From JBNKFV01 sp050289485 (GTDB taxonomy: Bacteria; Pseudomonadota; Gammaproteobacteria; Pseudomonadales; Cellvibrionaceae): 64,000 nt of DNA. The position numbers and the translations under genes were made by a program. Location: NCBI GenBank assembly GCA_050289485.1, contig JBNKFV010000009.1:372001-436000 (forward strand), given 5' to 3'. Of this stretch, positions 15,973 through 25,275 are shown in pieces (the stretch's first letter is position 1; each line of letters opens with the position of its first letter). The notes under the pieces are model-generated. The model saw only the letters and a list, made by a program, of their open reading frames with translations. It was not told where the DNA came from and searched no databases.

Positions 15973-16797
15973 ATGGATATAAATTTTCCACTCATACTGG
16001 TGTTGCTGGTTTTTGCCAGTGGCTTGATCTGGTTGTTCGATATTCTCGTGCTTGCTAAAAAGCGCCGAGAAGCCATTGATAGCGTTGAAGCACAGTCCGT
16101 TGCCGGTAATGAAGCAGCACTTGTGGAAGCTAGAGCAGCTGTCTCTAAAGAACCCGTTATTGTTGAGTACTCGAAATCATTTTTTCCGGTGCTGGCGGTG
16201 GTGTTGATTCTGCGCTCGTTTATTATTGAACCGTTTCAAATTCCATCGGAGTCCATGGTGCCAACCCTGGAAGTCGGTGATTTTATTCTGGTGAATAAAT
16301 TTCACTATGGACTCCGTTTACCGGTTGTACGCACCAAAGTGATTGATATCAATGAGCCCAAGCGTGGCGACGTAATGGTGTTTTTTCCGCCGCACGAAAA
16401 GATTTACTTTATTAAACGCGTAGTTGGCTTGCCGGGTGATGAAATTCGCTATATCAACAACCAGCTGTATATAAATGGCGAGAAAATGCCGCAGAAGCTG
16501 GAGGCGTCTTTACCGCCACAAAACCCACAGTACCAGATTACCTACGAAAATCTGGCGGGGGTTGAGCATTTGATGCGCAAACATATTGTGCCGGGCAGTT
16601 TAAGTCGTAGCGGCACCTGGGTTGTACCTGAAGGCCATTATTTTATGATGGGAGACAACCGCGATAACAGCTCTGACAGTCGTGTCTGGGGATTTGTACC
16701 GGAAGAAAATATTGTCGGAAAGGCGTTTGGGATCTGGATGCACTGGAATTCATTTTTAAGCTTGCCGAGCTTCTCTCGGGTGGGTTCCATTCAGTAA
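15973..16797 (+). CDS. lepB: signal peptidase I
   Basis: 274 residues. Two N-terminal membrane helices (about 5-28 and 69-85) flank a short cytoplasmic loop; the catalytic domain is periplasmic. The Ser-Lys dyad is visible: S94 in PSESMVPT and K148 in FIKRVVGLPGDE; the MGDNRDNSSDSR box (motif E) is present. It cleaves leader peptides of Sec and Tat substrates, including several predicted in this window. It follows lepA by 26 bases. Confidence 0.97.
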   Translation: MDINFPLILVLLVFASGLIWLFDILVLAKKRREAIDSVEAQSVAGNEAALVEARAAVSKEPVIVEYSKSFFPVLAVVLILRSFIIEPFQIPSESMVPTLEVGDFILVNKFHYGLRLPVVRTKVIDINEPKRGDVMVFFPPHEKIYFIKRVVGLPGDEIRYINNQLYINGEKMPQKLEASLPPQNPQYQITYENLAGVEHLMRKHIVPGSLSRSGTWVVPEGHYFMMGDNRDNSSDSRVWGFVPEENIVGKAFGIWMHWNSFLSLPSFSRVGSIQ

Positions 16798-16854
16798 GGG
16801 GCCCATTTGGCAGAGATGCTGGCTTATAACAATATTCAGCTTGGGAGAAAAACC

Positions 16855-17268
16855 ATGCGTTTGAAACAAAAGCAAAAAGGGCTGTCAACGCTAGGGTGGT
16901 TAGTGGCGATTTCGATGTTTGGTGGCTTGATTTTTATTGGTGTCAAACTGGCGCCACACTATGCCGAAAATCAATATTTTATACAGTCTTTACGCAATCT
17001 GGGGGAGGTTCCAGGAGGCATTGAGAGTTTAAGTACCACAGAAATTAGAGGCCAGCTCAGTAGATTTTTTGTGGTCAATGGTGTCCGCAGTAAAGGTGCC
17101 AACGACGTGGAGGTAGAACGGCTGAACGACCGTGTTCTGGTAAAAATTAACTACGAAGTGCGTGTGCCACTGTTTTATAACATTGATGCCATGCTGACTT
17201 TTAATAACGTTCTCGATAGCAAATTTCCAGGGGAGTGTTGTAAGCCTCGTGCTGAAAAACAAGATTGA
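16855..17268 (+). CDS. DUF4845 domain protein
   Basis: 137 residues with one N-terminal membrane helix (STLGWLVAISMFGGLIFIGVKLAPHYAENQYF) after a short basic segment (MRLKQKQKG). The rest is periplasmic. The family sits between lepB and rnc in many Pseudomonas-like genomes and has no known function. ATG 16855 is preceded by GGGAGAAA. Its last 20 bases overlap rnc, so the two are translationally coupled. Confidence 0.85.
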   Translation: MRLKQKQKGLSTLGWLVAISMFGGLIFIGVKLAPHYAENQYFIQSLRNLGEVPGGIESLSTTEIRGQLSRFFVVNGVRSKGANDVEVERLNDRVLVKINYEVRVPLFYNIDAMLTFNNVLDSKFPGECCKPRAEKQD

Positions 17269-17953
17269 TTATCAGCGTTTAACCAATCGGCTTGGTTATA
17301 CGTTTCATGATGAAAGCTTATTACGCCTGGCGCTCACGCATCGCAGTGCGGGTTCTCGCAATAACGAGCGCCTGGAATTTTTGGGTGACTCGATTCTTAA
17401 CTTTACGATTGGTGAGTACCTCTACCATAAGTTTGCTGATGCCCGGGAAGGACAGCTTAGCCGTTTGCGTGCGCAGTTGGTGAAGGGGGATACTCTCGCA
17501 GAAATTGCCCGTGAGCTTATGCTGGGCGATATGCTGACCCTGGGAGATGGCGAAATGAAAAGTGGTGGTTATCGCCGCAATTCCATTTTGGCTGATACCG
17601 TTGAAGCTATCATCGGTGCTATTTTTCTCGATAGTGGGATGTCAGTTTGTAAAGACATTATTATTGGCTGGTATGCATCGCGTTTGGAGGGGCTTTCCCT
17701 CGATGTGAATGTAAAAGATGCAAAAACCCGCTTGCAGGAATTTTTGCAGGCACAAAAGAAACCGTTGCCTGAATACTCTGTAGTAAAGACTGATGGCGAG
17801 GCGCATGCCCAGGTGTTTACGGTTGCCTGTGAAGTGGAAGGCCTTTCTGAGCCGGTACTGGCAGAAGCAACTAATCGTCGAACGGCAGAAAAGCTGGCGG
17901 CTAAAGAGGCCTTGAAGCGTTTGGCGCCAAATGGCAGGCGGAGTAAAAAATGA
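17249..17953 (+). CDS. rnc: ribonuclease III
   Basis: 234 residues. The RNase III signature NERLEFLGDSILNF (residues about 38-51) holds the metal-binding Glu/Asp; the second acidic site is DTVEAIIGAIFLDSG. A double-stranded RNA-binding domain occupies the C-terminal 75 residues (KTRLQEFLQAQKKPLPEYSV to EKLAAKEALKRL). It processes rRNA precursors and structured mRNAs. The start is GTG 17249 inside the upstream gene; the end overlaps era by 4 bases. Confidence 0.97.
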   Translation: MLKNKIDYQRLTNRLGYTFHDESLLRLALTHRSAGSRNNERLEFLGDSILNFTIGEYLYHKFADAREGQLSRLRAQLVKGDTLAEIARELMLGDMLTLGDGEMKSGGYRRNSILADTVEAIIGAIFLDSGMSVCKDIIIGWYASRLEGLSLDVNVKDAKTRLQEFLQAQKKPLPEYSVVKTDGEAHAQVFTVACEVEGLSEPVLAEATNRRTAEKLAAKEALKRLAPNGRRSKK

Positions 17954-18852
17954 CCGATGCAAAACCCGAAAAGTGTGGTTATGTTGCCATCGTAGGTCGC
18001 CCCAATGTGGGTAAATCCACATTATTGAACCATATCTTGCAGCAAAAAATCAGTATTACTTCGCGCAAGCCGCAGACGACTCGCCATAACCTGCTGGGTA
18101 TTAAAACAGAAAATGGTACACAGGCCATTTATGTTGACACTCCGGGAATGCATAAAAATCACGACAAGGCGATCAACCGCTATATGAACCGGGCTGCCAC
18201 CATGGCCATTGCCGATGTTGATGTGGTGGTGTTTGTGGTGGATAAGTTGCAGTGGACAGAAGAGGATGAACTAGTGGCCAGAAGGCTGTCGGATCTCAAC
18301 TGCCCTGTGATCATAGCCGTTAATAAAGTCGATCAACTAGAAGACAAAGCAATGCTTTTGCCGCATTTGCAAAAATTACAGGGTGTTTTGCCCGATGCTG
18401 AAATGGTCCCTATTTCGGCCTTAAATAACGATAACCTTGACCGTTTGCAGTCGTTAATCGAAGGGCATCTGCCAGAAGCTATGCATTTGTTTCCGGAAGA
18501 CCAGATTACCGATCGTAGTTCACGGTTCTTGGCGGCGGAGGTTATTCGCGAAAAAATCACCCGGCAGTTGGGCGATGAATTGCCGTACCAGATGACCGTT
18601 GAAATCGAAGACTTCACCCATGAAGGCGAGATTCTTTTTATTAACGGCCTTATTTTGGTTGAGCGTAAAGGGCAGAAAAAAATTCTGATTGGTGACGGCG
18701 GCGAACGCATCAAGCTGATCGGGCAGCAGGCCAGACAAGATATGGAATTACTGTTTGGCTATCAAGTGATGCTTAAGCTCTGGGTGAAGGTTAAGTCTGG
18801 TTGGTCTGATGACGAGCGGGCGCTACGAAGTTTAGGTTACGACGACATTTAA
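17950..18852 (+). CDS. era: GTPase Era
   Basis: 300 residues. G1 is GRPNVGKST, G3 is DTPGMH and G4 is NKVD; the C-terminal KH domain (EGEILFINGLILVERKGQKKILIGDGGERIKLIG) binds 16S rRNA. Needed for 30S assembly. Coupled to rnc by ATGA overlap. Confidence 0.98.
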   Translation: MTDAKPEKCGYVAIVGRPNVGKSTLLNHILQQKISITSRKPQTTRHNLLGIKTENGTQAIYVDTPGMHKNHDKAINRYMNRAATMAIADVDVVVFVVDKLQWTEEDELVARRLSDLNCPVIIAVNKVDQLEDKAMLLPHLQKLQGVLPDAEMVPISALNNDNLDRLQSLIEGHLPEAMHLFPEDQITDRSSRFLAAEVIREKITRQLGDELPYQMTVEIEDFTHEGEILFINGLILVERKGQKKILIGDGGERIKLIGQQARQDMELLFGYQVMLKLWVKVKSGWSDDERALRSLGYDDI

Positions 18853-18870
18853 CGTGCATTGGAGCAGGTG

Positions 18871-19569
18871 ATGCGGGTTGAATTACAGCCAGTTTATGTG
18901 CTCCATTCTCGGGCGTATCGGGAAACCAGTTTACTTGCCGATTTGCTAACGGTTGATTTTGGGCTAGTAGCTGCAGTTGTTAAAGGTGCGCGGCGTAAAA
19001 GTCGTAGTCGCGTGCCGGTCCAGCTTTTTTGTCCGTATACGGTTTCCTGGGCGGGCAAAGGTGATCTTAAATCATTGTTGCACCTCGAACTGGCTGGGCG
19101 AGTCACGGTGTTGCCAGGTCTTTATTCGTATGCAGCAATGTATGTGAATGAAGTACTTACACGTCTCTTGCAGCCGGCCGATCCCCATTCCGATATCTAC
19201 TATTTATACCAAAATACGTTGGCGCGCCTGTCGGTTACTGGAGCGGTTGAAAGTGCCTTGCGTGATTTTGAGTTTGCATTGCTGAGTGCGCTGGGCTATG
19301 GGGTCGACTGGCAGCATGACTGCTGCACGGGTGAACCTGTGCGGGCAGATAGTGAGTACTGGTTTGACCCTGCAGAAGGGTTTACATTAAGGCAGGCCCC
19401 GCAGAGTCGTGTATTTTCTGGTAGTGATATTCTGGCGATAGCTGCCGGTGATTATGCGCGTGACTCTGTTCGCCAAGCCGCAAAACACTTGGCGCGTTTG
19501 GCGCTGGCGCCACATCTGGGCGATAAACCTTTAAAAAGCCGCGAACTTTTCAGGTCGTATACCTCATGA
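18871..19569 (+). CDS. recO: DNA repair protein RecO
   Basis: 232 residues. N-terminal OB fold (LQPVYVLHSRAYRETSLLADLLTVDFGLVAAVVKGAR) and a helical C-terminal part. Loads RecA with RecR at gaps. It lacks a full zinc-cysteine set, as in other gammaproteobacteria. ATG 18871 has GGAG six bases upstream; a TTG at 18859 and a GTG at 18868 are in frame but less likely. It overlaps acpS directly by ATGA, so pdxJ, usually next, is absent here. Confidence 0.94.
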   Translation: MRVELQPVYVLHSRAYRETSLLADLLTVDFGLVAAVVKGARRKSRSRVPVQLFCPYTVSWAGKGDLKSLLHLELAGRVTVLPGLYSYAAMYVNEVLTRLLQPADPHSDIYYLYQNTLARLSVTGAVESALRDFEFALLSALGYGVDWQHDCCTGEPVRADSEYWFDPAEGFTLRQAPQSRVFSGSDILAIAAGDYARDSVRQAAKHLARLALAPHLGDKPLKSRELFRSYTS

Positions 19570-19940
19570 TTGCCATAGGCACGGATATTGTTGAAATTGA
19601 TCGTATTACTGCCACTTATCAGCGGTTGGGGCAGGCCTTTGTACAACGTATTTTAACATCATCGGAAATTAAGCAGTTTGAAAGTCGACAGGGTTCGGTG
19701 GCCTTTCTGGCCAAACGGTTTGCTGCCAAAGAGGCGGTAGCAAAAGCGTTGGGAACGGGAATTGGTCGAGGGGTTTCATGGCAGCATATTGAAATCAGCA
19801 ACCACCCGGACACCGGTGCGCCAGATTGCCAACTCAGCGATGGGGCCCTGCAAGTTTTACAGAGGCTGGGAGGCCGACGTGTGTTGTTGAGCCTTTCTGA
19901 TGAAAAACACTACGCCGTTGCTTATGCGGCTATTATTTAG
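19566..19940 (+). CDS. acpS: holo-[acyl-carrier-protein] synthase
   Basis: 124 residues. It transfers 4'-phosphopantetheine from CoA to apo-ACP. The magnesium and CoA motifs IGTDIVEIDRI (Asp) and RFAAKEAVAKAL (Glu) are visible. The start overlaps the recO stop. It is convergent with the gacS-like gene 14 bases away, with no clear terminator between them. Confidence 0.96.
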   Translation: MIAIGTDIVEIDRITATYQRLGQAFVQRILTSSEIKQFESRQGSVAFLAKRFAAKEAVAKALGTGIGRGVSWQHIEISNHPDTGAPDCQLSDGALQVLQRLGGRRVLLSLSDEKHYAVAYAAII

Positions 19941-19954
19941 TGGCTGCCTGCCTG

Positions 19955-22720
19955 TTAATCAGTAAATAGCGCTTCAACATCGTACTGCTCTGACCACTCA
20001 ATCAGCGTATCTATCGCGTTTATTAATGCCTCCATCCGTTCTTCCAAATGTTCAGTTTTGTTTTTTTCCAACATTTTGTCAGTCAGTGAGGCGATTTCTC
20101 TGAGTTGTGGTACACCTACATAGCAACAGCTGCCATGCAGCTTGTGCACGTGGTCGGCAAGTTGAGGATGATTTTTGTCTTCAAATGCTTTGGTGATTTT
20201 GGCTCGCTCATCTGTCAGATTATTCAGCAGCATTTGCAACATGTCACGAGCAAGGTCTGGTTTGTAATTGCTGAGTTTTAAACAGTTGGTCAGATCAACC
20301 GGGCCAGAGAGCGCTTTTCGTTTTTCATGAATGCCTGCTTTAATGGGTTGGTTGTCGGTGCTGGGGCTGATGTCGACATTCTTGCACCAACGCTGAATAA
20401 CGCGTTTTAACTGGTCTTCGCCAACCGGTTTGCTCAGAAAGTCATCCATGCCCGCCAATAGCAATGGGGCTTTTTGTTCATCCAGTGCGTGGGCGGTTAA
20501 TGCGATGATGGGGGTTCTGGCTTCAGTTTTTTCGTTTAGACGAATTTGACGTGTTGCTTCCATACCATCCATATCTGGCATTTTCACGTCCATAAATATC
20601 AGGTCAAAGTGGTTTTTCGAGGCCAATGAAATAGCATCAGTGCCATTGGTTGCTTGAACGACACTTGCCCCCAGACCGGTGAGAAATTCGCTCACTAAAA
20701 TGAGGTTTGCTCGGTTGTCGTCAACTGCCAGCACATTCAACTGGCGTGCCGGCAAATGATTTGGTAGCGCCTTGCGGTGCTCGTAGCTCAACTGAGCTTC
20801 CAACTGCAGTTCTTCACAGATGTTGACGTAAAGTCGGTCGTGCATAATCGGCTTGTTGATGAAACGAATGCAGGTATCCTGCTTCAATGCCTGCAAACGT
20901 CTCTGTTCATTGGCGTGGCATAGGCAAATAATTTTGCAGTTGTAACGGTAGTTGATGTCGTGCAATTGCGACAGAGTAATCTCGGCCTGATGTTGATAGA
21001 GGTCGGCCGGTTGGGTTGAGTACAAAAGCAACGCTGGCGTACTTTGTTTGCTTTGTATGGCGCTGGTAACATCGCTAACCTCATCCAGTGAGGGTAAGCG
21101 GATAACGTTTACGTTCCATTGCAGCAGGAGCTGCTCTAATTGTCTAAACGCGTCTTCATTTTCTTCTACAACCATAATGTTGCTATTCTGTAACGCATGA
21201 TAGGGGCGCTGGTTGGCTTGCAAGTCGATTCCCATCTTTACGGTAAACCAGAACACTGCGCCGGTATTGACTTGATTGTGCAGGCCTATACGGCCGCCCA
21301 TTTTCTCGACCAGCCCCTTTGAAATCGCTAACCCAAGGCCTGTGCCACCCTGTTTTAAGCTGTCAGCTCCGCTGCCACTCGAAAAGGCTTTAAATAAGTT
21401 TCTGGCCTGCTCAGGGCTCACCCCAATACCGTAATCAGTGACCGAAAATTTCAACGTGCAATGATTGTCTTCAATGGTTTCAGAAGCCACGTTAATCAAA
21501 ACATTGCCGCTGTGAGAGAACTTGATAGCGTTGTTGATGAGGTTGGTAAGTACCTGGCGCAATCGCAATGGATCGCCAATCAGGTGCAGCGGTGTTTGGG
21601 TGTCGACAAAGTTGATCAAGTTGAGGTTTTTTTCGTGTGCCAGTGGCGACAGTATTTGTAGCGTTTCCTCGATGGTTTGGCGCAAGTTAAAAGGTGTGTT
21701 GTTAAGTGAGAGTGTGCCAGATTCAATGCGGGAGAAATCCAAAATGTCATTGATGATCGCTAGCAGGTTTTGTGCAGAGCTCTCGATGGTACGTAAATAA
21801 TCTAACTGCTGGGAGTCGAGATCAGTTTTAAACATGAGGCTGGTAAAACCAATAATGCCATTGAGAGGGGTGCGTATTTCATGGCTGGTGCTGGCGAGAA
21901 ATTCTGACTTGATGCGGCTGGCTTCCAATGCTTGTTTACGGGCAATATCCAGCTCAACATTTTGTATTTCAATGGTCTCCAGGGTTTCGCGAATATCCTG
22001 CATGGATTGGTCAACGTTGTTTTGCAGCTCCTGGCGACTTAAGGCAATTTTGTCAGCCATGGTGTTTAACTCGTTTGCAAGTTGGCCAAACTCATCGTCT
22101 TGATGGATGACAATTTCATGACTGTAAAAGCCGTTGCGGAAATGCTCTATCCCTTGTTTGAGCTCGCGAATGGGGGCAATAAGGCGGCGCGAAAAAACGG
22201 TAGATAATGCAATGGCCATCAGGCAAGCCAGTAATGCTACCAGTAACACGAGGGTGAGGGTTTGATACTTCAGCAAATTAAAAAAGGTGTTGTCGATTTC
22301 GCCGTATAACCAGCCGATAGGGTGTTCGAGTGTGCGGTTCATGATGGGAAACGACAGGTGCTTTTTGGAATCATCAAAGACTTCATCCACTTTTTCTGGA
22401 AAGTCGGGGTTTTCTAACGTTTGTTTACCGCGGTGATATATACGTTTTTTGTTTTCATCGTAGATGCAGAGGTTAATCAGTACGCCGTTTTCTATAAGCC
22501 CTTGGGTTGCCTGACGCAATGCATCGTGGGTACCGTTTTCCAGCACGGGTGACAGCAGGGCTGCCATTTGCCAGCCTAGAGTCTGTATGTATTTAGTTTT
22601 GGCGCTGTTAAGGTGTTGCACATGTAAGTAGCTCAGTACAGCGCCAAGGGTGAGTGAAATAACCAGTACGGGCAGAAGGGTAAGACGGTAAATTTGGTCA
22701 GCAAGGCTGCGAGTAGACAT
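19955..22720 (-). CDS. gacS: hybrid sensor histidine kinase, GacS/BarA type
   Basis: 921 residues. Membrane helices lie at about 14-33 and 153-178 around a periplasmic sensor region, followed by HAMP (about 178-232), a coiled coil and HisKA with H280 (STSHEIRTPLNGIIGF). The HATPase has NNAIKFSHSG and GTGLGLAISKGLVE. A degenerate receiver (about 500-620) has LLLYS where the phospho-Asp is expected. A true receiver has D711 (FMDVKMPDMDG), and the C-terminal Hpt has H859 (HKLHGSC). This phosphorelay matches GacS/BarA, the kinase of the GacA response regulator that drives Rsm/Csr small RNAs. Its position beside cysM-rlmD-relA-mazG agrees with Pseudomonas gacS. Confidence 0.93.
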   Translation of the reverse strand: MSTRSLADQIYRLTLLPVLVISLTLGAVLSYLHVQHLNSAKTKYIQTLGWQMAALLSPVLENGTHDALRQATQGLIENGVLINLCIYDENKKRIYHRGKQTLENPDFPEKVDEVFDDSKKHLSFPIMNRTLEHPIGWLYGEIDNTFFNLLKYQTLTLVLLVALLACLMAIALSTVFSRRLIAPIRELKQGIEHFRNGFYSHEIVIHQDDEFGQLANELNTMADKIALSRQELQNNVDQSMQDIRETLETIEIQNVELDIARKQALEASRIKSEFLASTSHEIRTPLNGIIGFTSLMFKTDLDSQQLDYLRTIESSAQNLLAIINDILDFSRIESGTLSLNNTPFNLRQTIEETLQILSPLAHEKNLNLINFVDTQTPLHLIGDPLRLRQVLTNLINNAIKFSHSGNVLINVASETIEDNHCTLKFSVTDYGIGVSPEQARNLFKAFSSGSGADSLKQGGTGLGLAISKGLVEKMGGRIGLHNQVNTGAVFWFTVKMGIDLQANQRPYHALQNSNIMVVEENEDAFRQLEQLLLQWNVNVIRLPSLDEVSDVTSAIQSKQSTPALLLYSTQPADLYQHQAEITLSQLHDINYRYNCKIICLCHANEQRRLQALKQDTCIRFINKPIMHDRLYVNICEELQLEAQLSYEHRKALPNHLPARQLNVLAVDDNRANLILVSEFLTGLGASVVQATNGTDAISLASKNHFDLIFMDVKMPDMDGMEATRQIRLNEKTEARTPIIALTAHALDEQKAPLLLAGMDDFLSKPVGEDQLKRVIQRWCKNVDISPSTDNQPIKAGIHEKRKALSGPVDLTNCLKLSNYKPDLARDMLQMLLNNLTDERAKITKAFEDKNHPQLADHVHKLHGSCCYVGVPQLREIASLTDKMLEKNKTEHLEERMEALINAIDTLIEWSEQYDVEALFTD

Positions 22721-22896
22721 AGGGTAACGGTGAATTAGGGTTTAATAGAGTGCTATATGGGCAGACAGGGTTTTTAACCCGTTGTTAGTTGGTTTCACCT
22801 TAGCATATTCGCAGGTAAAATAGCGCGCTTTGTCAGGCTTGTCAGTCTTTACGACTGGATGCCTGCTTCTTCGACAAACAGACAGTTGGTTGTGTT

Positions 22897-23796
22897 ATGG
22901 CAGATCTTGAGTTTCCCACTATTGAATCTTACGTTGGCGAAACGCCTTTGGTGCGTTTGCAGCGCTTGCCGGGCAATACCAGCAATACCGTGCTGGTGAA
23001 GCTTGAGGGCAATAACCCTGCCGGCTCAGTTAAGGATCGCCCGGCGTTGTCGATGATTCGCAAAGCCGAAGAGCGTGGTGAGATAAAGCCTGGCGACCGC
23101 CTGATTGAAGCCACCAGTGGTAATACGGGTATTGCCTTGGCGATGGCGGCGGCTATTAAAGGCTACCGCATGACCCTGATCATGCCCGACAACATGACCA
23201 GCGAACGCAAAGCTTCCATGGCCGCCTATGGCGCAGAATTAATTACGGTGACCCGGGAAGAGGGGATGGAAGGGGCCCGCGATCTGGCTAAATCAATGGC
23301 GGCGCAGGGCTTGGGTAAGGTACTCGATCAGTTTGGTAACCCAGATAATCCGTTGGCACATTATGAGGGAACCGGCCCGGAAATTTGGCGCCAGACAAAG
23401 GGGCGTATTACGCATTTTGTCAGCTCCATGGGCACTACTGGCACGATTATGGGGGCGTCGGCGTACTTGAAAAGCCGGAATCCCGAGATTCAGATTGTCG
23501 GTTTACAGCCTGAAGAGGGGGCTAGTATTCCCGGCATTCGCCGCTGGCCGCAAGAGTACATGCCCAGTATTTTTGATGCCGCCCGTGTTGATCAGGTGGT
23601 GAATATGGGGCAGCAGCTGGCAGAAGACACCATGCGTGCTCTGGCGCGTGAAGAGGGCATTTTCTGCGGCGTGTCGTCGGGCGGTGCGGTTGCAGCGGCA
23701 TTGCAGCTTAGCAACACATTGGAAAATGCCATTATCGTTGCGATTATCTGTGATCGTGGCGACCGTTACCTGTCTTCTGGGCTGTTTAATGAATAA
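22897..23796 (+). CDS. cysM: cysteine synthase B (O-acetylserine sulfhydrylase)
   Basis: 299 residues. A PLP enzyme making cysteine from O-acetylserine and sulfide or thiosulfate. The PLP lysine is K46 (GNNPAGSVKDRPA); the substrate loop EATSGNTGIALAMAAA and the phosphate-binding SSMGTTGTIMG are present. The WPQEYMPSIFDAARVD region is typical of CysM rather than CysK. Divergent from gacS. Confidence 0.96.
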   Translation: MADLEFPTIESYVGETPLVRLQRLPGNTSNTVLVKLEGNNPAGSVKDRPALSMIRKAEERGEIKPGDRLIEATSGNTGIALAMAAAIKGYRMTLIMPDNMTSERKASMAAYGAELITVTREEGMEGARDLAKSMAAQGLGKVLDQFGNPDNPLAHYEGTGPEIWRQTKGRITHFVSSMGTTGTIMGASAYLKSRNPEIQIVGLQPEEGASIPGIRRWPQEYMPSIFDAARVDQVVNMGQQLAEDTMRALAREEGIFCGVSSGGAVAAALQLSNTLENAIIVAIICDRGDRYLSSGLFNE

Positions 23797-23868
23797 CCTA
23801 TGGCCCTTGCTTCATCGAAAAGTCTTGGTGTTCAGGTGGGTAAATCAATCGTGTAAGGGTTGTCGGTA

Positions 23869-25251
23869 ATGGCCGCTAAACGTCGATCATTAGGGCCCCG
23901 TGTCTTTAAACCCGCGCAGAAAAAGGCATCCGCCGCAGGCATCAGGCAACTATTTGATATTTCTGGCTGGAGTGCCGATGGCAGAGGTGTGGCCCGTGAT
24001 AAAAAAGGGGTTACGTTTATTGCTGGTGCACTGCCGGGGGAGCAGGTAGTGGCTAAGGTTACTCAGCAGCGTAGTCGCTTCAGCGAAGCCGAATTGGTTG
24101 AGGTGACACAAGCTTCTGACCAGCGTACCCAGCCATTGTGCCCACATGCGAATGAATGTGGTGGCTGCAATGCCCAACATATAACCCATGAGGCACAGAT
24201 TGCCTTAAAGCAGGCCGCCGCACTCGAGCAATTGTCTCGCTTGGGCAAAATGGAGCCTCAAACACTGCTGCCGCCCGTTACCAGCAACCCTTGGCATTAT
24301 CGCGGGCGTTGTCGGCTGGCAGTGAATTATCGTGGCAGCAAGGTAAGCGTTGGGTTTCGTGCGCAGCAGAGTAGCGACATTATTGATGTCACCGAGTGTC
24401 GAGTACTGCCACTGGTATTAAGTGCCCTTATAGCTCCCTTGCGGCAGTGGCTGCTAAACAGCGTTGCTGAAAGTAAGGCCGTTAGCCATATTGAGTTACT
24501 GGTTACCGAAGACCGGCCAGTTGCCGTTCTACGGATATTAAGCCCGCTGACAACCGCTGCCACAGAGGCATTGGCGGTGCTGGCTGCCGATACCGGGCTG
24601 GATGTATGGCTAAAGCCCAATAAAGGTGCACAGCTGTGCAGCCTTCATGGGCGAATTGCCGATCCGCGCTATCAATACGCTTTGGCCGATCAGGCCATCA
24701 AAGTTCAGTTTTCTCCACTAGACTTTACTCAGATCAACTATGCGGTTAATTGCCAGATGGTAAGCTTGGCGCTTGAATTGTTAGCGCCTAAGCCCTGCGA
24801 CCGCGTACTGGACCTGTTCTGTGGCGTGGGCAACTTCAGTTTGCCATTGGCGCGTATTACTCAAGAGGTGATTGCCATTGAGGCGGTAGAGAGCATGGTT
24901 GCCAGAGGTAGGGAAAATGCGCTGTTAAATGGTCTTGATAATATCCAGTTTGTCGCTGAAGACTTGTCGCAATCTGCGGCCTGCTCAACTTGGCACAAAG
25001 CTGGCATAGACTTGGCGTTGCTCGATCCACCCAGAGCTGGCGCGCTGGAGGCCATCGGTTATTTATTAAACCTAAAACCGCGTACTGTGGTCTATGTATC
25101 GTGCAATCCGGCAACATTTGCCCGGGATGCTGCCGTGTTGATAGAAGGGGGCTATAGCCTTACGCATTTTGGCGTATTGGACATGTTTCCGCAGACGGCA
25201 CATATAGAAGCAATCGCTAAATTTAGTTACCTACCAGCTAACAAGCTCTAG
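23869..25251 (+). CDS. rlmD: 23S rRNA (uracil-1939-C5)-methyltransferase
   Basis: 460 residues. TRAM domain at the N-terminus (about 25-85), Fe-S cysteines CPHANECGGC, and a SAM-binding domain with DLFCGVGNFSLPLARI. The catalytic cysteine lies in VYVSCNPATFARD, after DPPRAGA. ATG 23869 is chosen, with AAGGG about 9 bases upstream; a TTG at 23860 is in frame. Clusters with relA as in other gammaproteobacteria (formerly rumA). Confidence 0.95.
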   Translation: MAAKRRSLGPRVFKPAQKKASAAGIRQLFDISGWSADGRGVARDKKGVTFIAGALPGEQVVAKVTQQRSRFSEAELVEVTQASDQRTQPLCPHANECGGCNAQHITHEAQIALKQAAALEQLSRLGKMEPQTLLPPVTSNPWHYRGRCRLAVNYRGSKVSVGFRAQQSSDIIDVTECRVLPLVLSALIAPLRQWLLNSVAESKAVSHIELLVTEDRPVAVLRILSPLTTAATEALAVLAADTGLDVWLKPNKGAQLCSLHGRIADPRYQYALADQAIKVQFSPLDFTQINYAVNCQMVSLALELLAPKPCDRVLDLFCGVGNFSLPLARITQEVIAIEAVESMVARGRENALLNGLDNIQFVAEDLSQSAACSTWHKAGIDLALLDPPRAGALEAIGYLLNLKPRTVVYVSCNPATFARDAAVLIEGGYSLTHFGVLDMFPQTAHIEAIAKFSYLPANKL

Positions 25252-25275
25252 CGTGACGCCCAGAATAAATTCGAT

